Shown piece after piece: positions 39,015 to 49,352 of a stretch of 64,000 nt of DNA. Numbering within the stretch: position 1 is the stretch's first letter; the number at the start of each line of letters is the position of its first letter. The stretch spans positions 1,335,259 through 1,399,258 of the forward strand of contig NW_006768771.1 of NCBI RefSeq assembly GCF_000204055.1, read 5' to 3'. The DNA is from Melampsora larici-populina 98AG31. Taxonomy: Eukaryota; Basidiomycota; Pucciniomycetes; Pucciniales; Melampsoraceae. Both the position numbers and the translations under genes were made by a program. The notes beneath the pieces are model-generated. The model had not been told where the DNA came from, searched no databases, and was given only the letters and a program-made list of their open reading frames with translations.

Positions 39015-39209
39015 TCAAATGAAGATGAGAATAGCCGCGCTCAATGTTGACCTGGTTTGAAGAAAACCTAGTTGACCCAGTTGCTTTTTGGCAGTAACTT
39101 TGTGTATCAAGTTGACATTTTTTGACAGCTCACAGCCAAAAAGTCAACTGAGCCAATCAGAATTTTTGTAACCGGGTCAACTTTGAGCATGGCTACTCTC
39201 TTCATTTGA
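39015..39209. repeat. Small MITE-like element with about 35-bp inverted ends
   Basis: The left end TCAAATGAAGATGAGAATAG... and the right end, read in reverse (TCAAATGAAGAGAGTAGCCA), agree over about 35 bases, including TTGACC and GGTCAA boxes near the arm ends. The interior also pairs in part (AACCTAGTTGACC / GTCAACTGAGCC). No clear target-site duplication. Confidence 0.55.
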
Positions 39210-39756
39210 TTAATATCAAAAGGTTATTTTTGTGATAAAACAAATGCTGTGTCATACACTTTCAGGAAAGTATACAGCATCACTTATTCTTGACATATTG
39301 GCAGTATTGAGAAGGTCTATTCTTTTTCATGTTTATTATATTTATTCTTTTAGATTGTTTTAAATCTAAATTTTATGGTCTTATGAAGACTCCTGGCTAC
39401 AGAACACTTGAATTTTTCATCCATGATCTTGTTGTTCATGTCTCTTTCAAGTCTGACCAAATGACATCTTGAGTTACCCCTTTCCAAACTTGAAAGTCCT
39501 TCTTGACTGAGCTCTGCTGAAGGAGTTGATTTTTCAAATTGAAGTCCATAGCCTAGTTGATAGCCTCTAAGGCCAAACGAGCCCAGTCATCCACTTCATT
39601 TCCTCCTTCAACCATGCTTTCCAATAGATTAGGTGCACAGAAACCGTAGGGAAACACCAACCACATCACTGAGGCTAGATACTGATTAAGGGAATTGGCA
39701 TTAGAATTGGTTTGTTTAAGAAGAAATCAGAAATTTACAGATTACTCAAAGGCTTA

Positions 39757-40693
39757 CTACCTTTGCTAAAAAGGTTGACCGGGTCAACCGCACAAGAGAA
39801 GACAAGAGAGGCCAAATTTCGCCGCAGCCTGCTGCGAAGCCGCTGCGCAGCTCACAGAGAGCAAAGTGCGCCCGATCACAAATCTTCATACCATCGACTG
39901 GAGTCGGACCTGCCGCTTTCTGGCTTTGCTATATCTTGAAACTCATGCAAACTATCTCGACAACAAATGTAGAGCTTGGTATGACCAGATTGACCGTACA
40001 GCCAAGCCCAGCTCTTGTTCAGCAATATCGATAATGCATATTCCCATCGTTCCTCATCGTTTTCGTAGTGTAGTAGTTTGACACGGCACATATCTCAGTG
40101 CATTGAATCATTGATGGTGGGTTCGAGTCCGTGTGTACTTTTGTGCTTTTACATTTTGGTCTCATCACAGAAAAAAAAACCAAGTCTTTTTTTGAAAAAA
40201 ATATTTCATTTTTCTCGCTCAGTCAAGAGCTCAAATGACATTGTCATAGATGATTGCACTGACACATATCCAAGATCAAAACCTTGATTTCATTTCAAAA
40301 TGAAAGCAAAAAAGAGAAACCCAACCAGGCTTGAACTGATGTAGGCAAGAACTCTGTAGTCACAATCCAGCCTTGTCATACCGTTCAATCAAATGTTCTT
40401 ATCCTGCTTTGAGTCAAACAAGTCAGTGTAGCGCTCACAGCTTGGGTGAAGTTGCACAAACGGACTGTGTGCTTGATTTCAACATACCGAGCTATATATC
40501 TGTGCTTTATGAGCAATCGCAAGATATTTCAAAGCCAGAAAGTGGCAAGTCAAGTCGATCACATGAAGATTTGTGATCAGGCGAATTTGATTCTGTGAGC
40601 TGCGCAGCGGCTTTGCAGCAGGCTGCGGCGAAATTTGACCCCTCTTGTCTTCTCTTGTGCGGTTGACGCGGTCAACCTTTTTAGCAAAGGTAG
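39757..40693. mobile_element. 937-bp non-autonomous element with about 200-bp inverted repeats and TA flanks
   Basis: The ends CTACCTTTGCTAAAAAGGTT and their reverse complement at 40693 extend inward as arms of about 200 bases (left to about 39,965; right from about 40,490) that share GCGCAGC and CCGCAGCCTGCTGC blocks with about 85% identity. TA dinucleotides flank both ends (39755-39756, 40694-40695), as for Tc1/mariner-type insertion. It has no transposase; the core contains a tRNA-like segment (see below). Confidence 0.7.
40083..40139 (+). other. tRNA-like segment inside the 937-bp element
   Basis: TATCTCAGTGCATTG resembles a D-arm/A box, and GTGGGTTCGAGTCC is a good B box/T-arm. The anticodon arm does not fold, so this is a tRNA pseudogene or SINE head, not a working tRNA. 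Confidence 0.35.
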
Positions 40694-40936
40694 TACACCA
40701 CAATAGTATCTGCTACCCAGTAGCAGCTACTATATGTTATGTACCCCTTTTTGACACATGGGCTTTGGAAGTGTAAACTTTGAGACCTAAGTGTACAGTG
40801 TGCGCAGTGTTGGATATGTGACATGTTCTGTCCTATATGTACACTTCCTACGGCTAAGATTGTCAGTGCCACTTGCCATTCCGGGTTGCCATCTCAGTGT
40901 TAGGCATGTTTCTTCACAACACATTCAATCGGACAT

Positions 40937-41014
40937 GCGCACTTAGCTCAGTGCAGTTAGAGCACCCTCCTAGATATAGGGATCAGGTTGTGGGTTCAAG
41001 TCCCGCAGTGCACA
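40937..41014 (+). other. tRNA-like sequence (pseudo-tRNA or SINE head)
   Basis: It folds as a near-complete cloverleaf: acceptor GCGCACT with AGTGCAC (one C-A mismatch), D stem GCTC/GAGC, anticodon stem CCCTC/TAGGG (one mismatch), T arm GTGGG-TTCAAGT-CCCGC. The loop would read AGA (Ser), but tRNA-Ser has a long variable arm, while here it is 8 nt, and position 37 is T. This is more likely a tRNA-derived element than a functional gene. It resembles the segment at 40,083. Confidence 0.4.
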
Positions 41015-42175
41015 TTTTCTTTTCTGACATTCCAAGACACAGAACCTTAAGCAATCATCCACAAACAGATTATTATTGGGCCTTCCTGAGCTTTTCCTCT
41101 GGCTGATCACCACTGTTCCATCTGTTCAAACTGAAAATAACAAATTCACTTTTCATGTTACAGCCGGAAGACTTAAAACAAGAACTTGTCCACCTCTATG
41201 ATTGTGTTGCTCTGCTTAGCCGCCACAAACCACCAAACATGTGTGAATATTAGTGATTACAAACATCAATAATCTATATATAATTTTTTTTGCAAAAGTG
41301 TTTTGCAAAAGACAAACATCCTGGTCTACATATCCAGCAGAGGGTTCAGGTTCAATAAGACCCTATAAGAAGTTGATGCAAAACATAAGTACTGTTATGC
41401 GTGAAACACTAAATGAAGATATGTCAAAGCTTTTGATTTCAGTAGAATACCTTTGCCTGAATGGTTTGCATGTGGTGTCACATATTTTTTGTTATGGATT
41501 GAGCTGTTCAATTGGCCGTAACATGTTGATTTTGAAAAAAGAAACAGGTGGTTCCTAATGAAGTGTTGTTTGTCCCACAGTGACACACTGGTTTTATATC
41601 TCATGTATGGAATGCAAAGGGGGTGGATTGATGGGGATGGAGAGATTTTGCCTGTTCATCCAAGCGGCTCATCAAGTTGGAATCTGACCGTGTGTGGAAG
41701 GATTGGTATGTTCATCAGGGCATTGGAAAGAATGAATGCAATGATCCATATGTGCTTTGTTAACAACAAAGATGGTTGGGGATATCTGTTTTGGTCAGGG
41801 TTGTGTGAAATCTGTGAACTGCTTTCAAAAGGGGAAAACTGCGGGGTTTTTTGGCTACAGTAGCAATTTGTAGTGGGTATGTACAGCCAATTTGAGAATG
41901 ACTATTTTTTTTGGAAAGTGCATCATGGTGAAAAACTTGGCTTTGTTTTTCACTGGTTTTTGTTTCTCAGCTAATTTTGAGAATACTGAAAATGCAAACC
42001 ATGTAGAAAGCTTTTTTGGTAGGTCTTGAGGGAGCACCAAAGAATCAGGAGATGTTTTCTGAGAATCTGATAATACAGCACCCTTTATAGATGTATTGTA
42101 AGCATATTGACACATCACATCAACATACCAGATCAAAATATATATTCAGGTCAGAAGAAATAAGCAAGGGTATGT
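41015..42175. other. Gap without a recognised gene
   Basis: Plus-strand frames at 41,253-41,558 and 41,558-41,863 are open for about 100 codons each but show no known motif and no shared splice pattern. No repeats were recognised. Confidence 0.35.
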
Positions 42176-42570
42176 CAGGACCCCGGAAAGCTCCAGGTGA
42201 ACTATCCGACATAAAATGAATGGATTGAGGGTCAAAAAAAAGGCCAACGTACTGACAAAAAAGGTATTTTTTGGGGTTTTTCGAGCCAAAATCAGATTTT
42301 TGGAATTGAGACCTACCAACGTGACAAGTATGGATTTCTCCTGAGCCAAAAAAAGCCCAAAAACACTGTCTTTTGGATGTACGTACCAACCAAAAACAAA
42401 TGGATTGGTCTCCTGGGAGATTTTTAGCGATTTTTGCTCTTTAAACCTACCAACATAACCGGGATTGTTTAAGCTCGATTTTTGGGTTTTTACCGCGTCA
42501 CAGGGTATTGAAAAGGTCAATTGGGGTGGTTTTAGGTCAAATAATTTCCCTGGAGCTTTCCGGGGTCCTG
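42176..42570. mobile_element. 395-bp MITE with 22-bp TIRs and 6-bp target-site duplication
   Basis: The ends start CAGGACCCCGGAAAGCTCCA on both strands (22 matching bases), and both ends are flanked by GTATGT (42170-42175 and 42571-42576). No coding capacity. Confidence 0.8.
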
Positions 42571-43571
42571 GTATGTCCAATCCATGTCACAGGCTCTATC
42601 CAGACCCCTTGCTTCAAGCAAAATTTTGCTCAGTAAAAAACAAGTCTATTCCTAAATCAAAATATGACAACAGCTAGAATATAGGTGTAAAGAGATAGGT
42701 AATTCTCTGGAGCAGATAGTTGTTATAGATGAATATAAGATATTTACAATGACCTATTCTGGTAAAATTGGCAACCTGGCAATTGAAGCAAGGCATGTGT
42801 GAAGTAACAGTCTATGGGGTATTGTGGACAAGCTCTAGTTTAGTCTTGTGGTATTGGTAGCCAGCCATCAACAAAGTCAAATTTTTGTGTACTCCATTTT
42901 GCTTGCAAAGCAAGTTTGTGTTCACATGATACATTCCAATTCAAATAGAGAGGGAAGAAACAGGGTAGTTTTTCATCATACAAAAACACTTTCCTGTTCT
43001 CTGATTCACTCACCTTCTTCCTTCATAAAAATAAAAGGAATAACATGGAACAATCTACTTTTTATCCTTTGTTATTTTGACCTTCTGCCTACCCTGATGT
43101 TGATATACAATCAAGACAAGATACTTAGAAGTGTTGTGTTGTGTCAAGTATTGGGTTTCAGTTTTGTTTTATTTTATTTTATGTTTTGTTTCATGTTATG
43201 TTTACAATTGCTGTGAGAGTTGACACATTGTTGCACATCAATCCCAACAATGTGCATCATCCTCAACATATTGTTGTTTCTGATTCAATCATACATTATA
43301 TACTGCTTGTTTCTGTCATTTTGCTCTCTTTCCTTATCTTTTTATTAGAGAGTAAGTCTTTCTCCTAAAATCCACTATAAATAAATCTCACCGATGATCA
43401 TCATATATCCTCAATTCCTTCAGATCAATCACTCAGAGCCTTATAAGCTCAAAACTTGGTCTTGTATTTTAAAACTTTCCCTCTGTTTAACTTAGGTGCA
43501 TATCTATACTTGAATTAGCTTTATTCCTCTATCATCCTAATTTTCTTTTCTTTACAATTGTTGTTGTGTTC

Positions 43572-43711
43572 AGGTTAGCTCAGGGTATGTGTACCTTTTC
43601 AAGTTTGGAGAATAGTGCTTATTTGTAGCACTTTATCATCAGTTCAGCTCAGGGTTTGCATACCTTTTTGAGTTTGGAGAAGACTGTTGATTTGTAGCAC
43701 TTTATTATCAG
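43572..43711 (+). repeat. Tandem duplication of a roughly 70-bp unit
   Basis: Two units (about 43572-43641 and 43642-43711) share the order AGCTCAGGGT, TACCTTTT, AGTTTGGAGAA, TTTGTAGCACTTTAT and ATCA with about 80% identity. The surroundings are non-coding. Confidence 0.7.
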
Positions 43712-44054
43712 GTGTTCTCATCAATTTACACCTGACACCCTACCACACAGAGATCCAACCCGGCCAGGAGACCCACGGTCCAATGGCCCCCCCAACACAT
43801 GTGCAGTACTTAATATACTTGTATCCAAGTTACTTTGATAAAGCAGCTTCATGATTGAGTTGGTCTTTTTGTAATATGAATAGAAAGAAGTGAGAGTATC
43901 AATAGTAATAATAAAAATTGAAATAGATAAGTAGATTGCAAGACATAAAGTTAATGGAATCCATTTTTCAAGTCTTCCTGCAGTGCTTTCCTGAAACCAA
44001 GAGAGGAATTTCAAAGAACCAGTATGTGTAGGTTGAGTGGGCGCATAGGACCTC

Positions 44055-44680
44055 TCTTCACTGCAAACATTATTCAACTTCCCCAAGTGGGCAGGAAAAA
44101 GTGACTGGGAGTATGATTTGTCATAAAATGATCTATCACTCCACACCTGAGCCATAACACCCACACTACATATGTGTAGCAGGCTCAGTTAATATGTGGT
44201 TATCATGTACATACAGTTCTGCTCAGTTATCTGCTCATCAGGATAAGTTATTCATATGTATCACATGCTGTAACTTTTTTGAGATCATAAAAAGCATTCC
44301 AAAGATTGACTACATACACTGACTCAATGTTTTGGTGTAATCTCATCAACTCAACTGCATGTAACACCCTTTCTGTTACTAAGAAATAGCTTCAACAATA
44401 TTGCCTGAGCACCTACAGAATTATATGTAGTGAATTTTGGGCACAATTTTTTCAAAGTCAAAAAAGTTACATGTGGTATAACATGTGATTTATTTCTGCT
44501 GGTGGACAAAAAACTGAGCAGACCTGTATGTACATGATAGCCAGCTATTGACTTAGCTTGCTGCACATATGTAGTGTGGGTGAAATGGCTCAGGTGTGCA
44601 GTATTAGATTCTTTTATGACAAACTGTACTATTAATCATTTTCCTCTTACAATTTGGGGAAGTTGAATGATGTTTACAGT
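44055..44680. repeat. Imperfect inverted repeat, arms about 170 bp
   Basis: The left arm (about 44055-44226) and right arm (about 44513-44680) are reverse complements with mismatches; shared words include CATTCAACTTCCCC, CACACCTGAGCCAT, CCCACACTACATATGTG and ATCATGTACATACAG. The loop is about 290 bases. No transposase. Confidence 0.65.
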
Positions 44681-45606
44681 GCTTTGGCCCAAAGACTGTT
44701 TATTTGTGTGGTAAAAAGTTATGGTGGGTTGAAAAACTCTCCAACCAAAAGTTTCTTGCTCGCATGCTAACTTTTGTAGATAACCCATAAATGATAAGTC
44801 CCTCTCTTGCAGGCTTGCTTGCTGAGAGGGACTTTGTTGGGTTAGAGGTTTTCCCTACCTAACAGCAAATGAGAATGTGGTAATTGTGATCTGCTGTGAT
44901 TTTACACAACCGACCTTTGATATAAGTCCATGATTCATTGGTTTGAGGAGGTTTAGAAGGTCGTCAAAGCGTTATCAGGGGATCCCCCGCTTCTCTTCTT
45001 CGCTTTACCGGGTTTTGACCACTGCAGCAACAACTTTTTTCCAAAAGAAGTGGTCAATCATTCTCAAATTGGCTGTAGCAGTAGCCGCTACAAACTCGCA
45101 CAAACCTTTGGTTACTCCCGAAAGTTAGCATTGATGGAATTCGAGAAAAGGTTGTTAAGGATGATTTGATTTGATTTGATATTTTTACAAAAAGATGTTG
45201 ATAAAACTCCGCATGAATCCTACTTTGGTATATTCTTGGTCATCGATAGATAGAGATAGTGAGAAATGAACTCCAAATGAGATCGATTTGAAACTAATCA
45301 CGATGAAGTTATAAAAATCAAATCAAATCAACTCAAACTAGTTTTACCTAGTTTTACATAAAAGCTTTATAAAACCCTCGAAGGTTGTGTTGATGGATGT
45401 GTAAATTCCAATCGATGATATCCATCAATTCTGATTTGTTCTTTTCTCCACAATTCTCATAAAATAAGATTTAAAGTAGTTTGTATTCTAGTTTGAGATA
45501 TCTACTTAGTTTAAACTTCCTACTTCAATCTCAATCTCATCGTGAACTAAAAACACTACCAATTCGTCAGAAAGACAATCCATACCATCACAAGAAACTT
45601 GGAAAG
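44681..45606. other. Intergenic region upstream of GID4
   Basis: No gene is supported. It contains the likely GID4 promoter and leader (AATCAAATCAAATCAACTC word cluster near 45,318). The open frame at 44,943-45,128 has no motif. Confidence 0.4.
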
Positions 45607-47011
45607 ATGAGATCAGATCGGGTTTTAGATCATCAAATCGAATCAAGTGGAATGAAAACACCTATCGAATTACAAGGATTTGAACATCTCTTACCACTTT
45701 TAACTACTCCAAATTATAATCTTCAAGAAATCCATATAAACCATCAAATCGAACCAAGAAGCGAATCAAAAGAAAATGTAAAAGAAAATTCATTGAAGAG
45801 ATTAAAGAAAGACTCGTTTAGTAATACTTCAATAAGATCAGAAGAAGAAGAAAAAGGAGAAATCAGATCAAAAGAAATTAAAGGTTTAAAGAATTTGATT
45901 ATCAGAAGAGATTTCCAAACAGATTTATCACCATTATTTGATGTAGTTAAAATTCCAAATTCATTAGGATATTTAAAAAATCAATTCGGACCATTAAAAT
46001 CGAATTCGAATTGGATCGGTCATCAAAGATCGGGTGATCAAGTTTATCCTGTTTCCATTAAGTTTTTAGATTTAGATTTGATGACTGGAAATGGAGCTGG
46101 ATTACTTGAGATTGATGGATTAACTGAGAAATGGCCAAAGTTGATAACTTTTTTCGATCTTGAGTATGTGTGTATTTCCTTCGATTGGGAAAATTAATTA
46201 AGAATTAAAGGTTTTGAAGATTGATGTTTTTTTTTATTTTCGGTTTTTGGTTTGGGTTTGGTAGGATTGTGGGTAGAGGTCAACATGAATTTTCGACTAA
46301 AAGATGGGGTGCAAATCATGAATCTGATGAATCACATTGGTCCAAGTTTGCTTATTATCATCAAATTAAACATCAAACTTCATGTTTAAAATCGAATGAT
46401 AAAGTCTTATTTATGAGATGGAAAGAGAGATTCTTAGATGGAAATCCTAAAGGTAAAGAAATCGAAGGTGCGAGTTTTGCTGGTAAGTTTCGTCATATAT
46501 CTTACATTAAAGCAAACGGATTTTCTCGGCTCAGAATCCTTACTTTGTTTTGGTCTTTGGTTTTTCTATTTATAGGTTTTTATTATGCTTGTCTCGATTT
46601 ATCTGATCAAGATCATGAAAATTTAGTAAAGAAATCGAATTTGAATTTATCATTTAAATCATCACATTCTAATTCGAATTCCAAGACTTCATTTCGTAAA
46701 ACCAATCAAAGAATTTCAACTGAACCATTACCATCACCATTACCATTACCCAAAACTCAATTCAATTTAGATTGGTCAAATGCCAAAATTAAAGCTTTTT
46801 ATTATCGTAAGTCATTGAATTCATTCCTTGTTTTCTTTTTACTTTTTGGTTTGTGTTTTCAAGAAGTTGGAATTAATGTTCTCACTTTTTTTGTGGACGG
46901 GGGCACGGATTTTTAGATGCAAAAAGTGAACCTTATCAAGAATTAAACTTGAGATTAGAAAACTCTAAGAGTTCTTTACTTAAATCTTCTGCTACTTATC
47001 AATTTTGTTGA
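45607..47011 (+). CDS. GID4: GID4/VID24, substrate receptor of the GID/CTLH ubiquitin ligase
   Basis: GID4 recognises Pro/N-degrons and directs gluconeogenic enzymes such as fructose-1,6-bisphosphatase to degradation. Four exons (45607-46163, 46265-46482, 46576-46806, 46917-47011) give 366 aa. The first 130 residues are polar and Lys/Glu-rich. The Vid24 domain follows: FGPLKSNSNWIGHQRSGDQVY, LDLMTGNGAGLLEIDGLTEKWP, LITFFDLEIVG, STKRWGANHESDESHWSKF, VLFMRWKERFL, EGASFAGFYYACLDL, AKIKAFYYHAKSEPYQELNL, closely following the order in yeast and human GID4. A Ser/Asn-rich insertion lies between the last two blocks. Start: the ATG at MRSDRVLDHQ. The gene appears intact. Confidence 0.93.
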
Positions 47012-48126
47012 AGAAAAAAACAACATATGACTCTCTTGATATTATATACATTCTTCTTTTTTTTTATTTTTACTTACTTATATCATCTTTTTTTATCAAA
47101 TTCTGACAAGATTATACCATACATTAAATACTTATGTTTTGTTTTTGGTTTTGTTCATTGTTTTTTTCTTTTGCTTTTTTTTGCAAAATTGCTTGATTTA
47201 TTTTTTTCACTTCTTTGGGGTTCTTTGTATGCAAAAATTGTAAAAGAGTATAAAAAAAATACATATCTGATTGTAAATTCTGATCTTCTTGAATTTTTTT
47301 TGTTGGTTTGTTGGGTTGGTTTTTGATTATGTTGTTTGTTTTTATAAAGAGATTATTTGTCTTGTATAATGAATTAGGAAAACTTATATCACATCTTACT
47401 TTTATCTGTTGTTGTTTTCTTTAAGCTTTTGGATATTTTTTGTGTTTGGGTTGGAGAGATATAATTGGTTGAATAATTTGATTTGTTGGATTTGGTTGCA
47501 AATGAGGATGATCTCCATCAATCTAGATTATCTTTTGATGATTTCCATAAACCCAACACCTCAACATCTTATCCACATTTTTCACCATCATTGATTTCTT
47601 CTGTATTGCATGATTGATCTTATCAAACTTTGGGAAATGCCATGGTTCATGAGCTTCTGGCAAAAAAATCTTGGAAAGTTAAGATTGGAAAATGCAGTGC
47701 TTTCTTTACATTTCTGTTGAAACTGATTGGAAATGTGATAAATTTTCTAAGTGATCAAATCATAAACTTTATCCTTACATCATGGACTAAAAGAGAGACT
47801 TTCTCTTTCTGAACCACATGAGGAATAAGCTGAATTGGTCATTAAAGAAGTTCAAAGAGCAATATGGAACTCATAAACTTGATAACATTACTAAATCTTT
47901 CAATATATAAACTTTGGAGGGATTTTGGGCTCTGAGGGTTTAATTTTTGGTGATTGGTTTATCTTTGTTCAAGATTAACTTTAATGAGCCAAGGAAAGAC
48001 GTGGAAAGAAACCAAAGGGTCCAAGAAGGACCAAAACCATCATGAGAATCTTGGAATGATCAAACTGGTTGAACAAGAAGAACAACAGGAACAAGAAAAG
48101 AACGTCTAGGAAAAGCCATGACAATG
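47012..48126. other. AT-rich 3' region of GID4 and anonymous sequence
   Basis: Long T-rich stretches yield spurious hydrophobic open frames. No gene is seen. Confidence 0.45.
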
Positions 48127-48297
48127 ATGGGAAACAAAGTTACAATATGGGTTTTTTTCCCAGTATCCCAGCTTTCCAATTACAGCCAAAAACACAAATC
48201 TTGGTAACATGGGAGAACATGGGAAAGTTCCCAACACAGCCAAAAACAAAAACTGGGAAACTGGGAAAAAAATCCCAGATTTAACTTTGTATCCCAT
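48127..48297. repeat. 171-bp inverted repeat (MITE-like)
   Basis: The ends TGGGAAACAAAGTTA and TAACTTTGTATCCCA pair, and the two halves pair almost throughout (TTTTTTTCCCAGT, ACAGCCAAAAACA, ACATGGGA blocks), so the whole element is a long hairpin. No clear target-site duplication. Confidence 0.7.
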
Positions 48298-48933
48298 AAA
48301 TACAAACTAATCACTTCATTGTTTGATATATATCATTCATTCATACTTGCTTGGATATAATCATGTTTGTAAGATACCTCATGAATTGATCAAAATTTAA
48401 GGTATATTGATCACTTTCTTTATGTTGTTTTATGTATGGTTCTGTGGTTATTGAAGATTTAAGTCACTTATTTCATGGTTCACCTCCGTGACCCTTCTTC
48501 TGTACCATCATCCCATACAACTTCTTGAACTTGTGTTTCTCATACATGCTGATTTTTCTTGGTATCATAATCTGATTCTACTGTTCTATGTTTATTTTAA
48601 AGCTCCTACCATTCAAAAGATGATACAGAGATTGATCTTGATGTTTCCCTGAAGTCTGCACTACATAAATTTGAGGCTGCCATGATAATTAGATGAATCC
48701 CATGTGGTGCTTTCAGGCTTTCTTGTTTGAGGACTGAAAGCTCTACATGAGCTTAGTAAACTTTGCTGTGTCATGCATTCTGTGGTCACTACTATGGGTT
48801 GTGTTAGGACTGGGACTTGTGGAGAGGATGCAAGAGGTGATATCCAATGTTATCTCTACTAATAGTAATAAGATAAATTGCTTTGTGAGGAACAGTAGTT
48901 TTACCTCTCAGGACTGATAGGGTGAAGTACAAT
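48298..48933. other. Anonymous sequence before the nested transposons
   Basis: No gene or repeat recognised. Confidence 0.4.
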
Positions 48934-49058
48934 TATGGTGTACAAATATCAAATCTGTCGATTTTCAGACAGTTTGCCAGAACGTTCCACAGAATCACAG
49001 ATACCCGTTTTTTTTATCTGTCGCTCTGTAGCCAGAAAAACCCTCTCCAGCTTCTACA

Positions 49059-49340
49059 TGTAAGGGCTCTCGTCTAGGGTCTGGTTGAGCATAGCTCAAC
49101 TTAAAGGCACGTATAGATTTTAAGAGTGATGAAAACTACGTTAATAATTTGATGAAGAGACAACCAAAACACTATTCACATATTCTATATATATACAATG
49201 TAACATCTATCTTCTTCTTTTTTTCTTAACAACCATATTCTACTATCTTCTATCCTATCACAAATTTGTAGTATTTGTTATGTAACTTAGTTACAATTTG
49301 TTATTTCTTTTCTTAACATTACAAATCATTACAATAATAA
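49059..49340 (-). repeat. Probable 3' LTR of the gypsy remnant
   Basis: The stretch after the pol stop reads, on the minus strand, TGTAATG ... TTACA, with an A/T-rich TATATATATAG block and ends of the TG...CA type. A purine-rich tract (GGGGGAA) lies just inside the pol 3' end. The other LTR is missing, so the boundaries are approximate. Confidence 0.5.
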
Positions 49341-49352
49341 TCACCGTCTACC

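Noticed and set aside
41558..41863. 101-codon plus-strand frame
   Set aside because: It looks protein-like in composition but matches no family I recognise and has no supporting splice sites.
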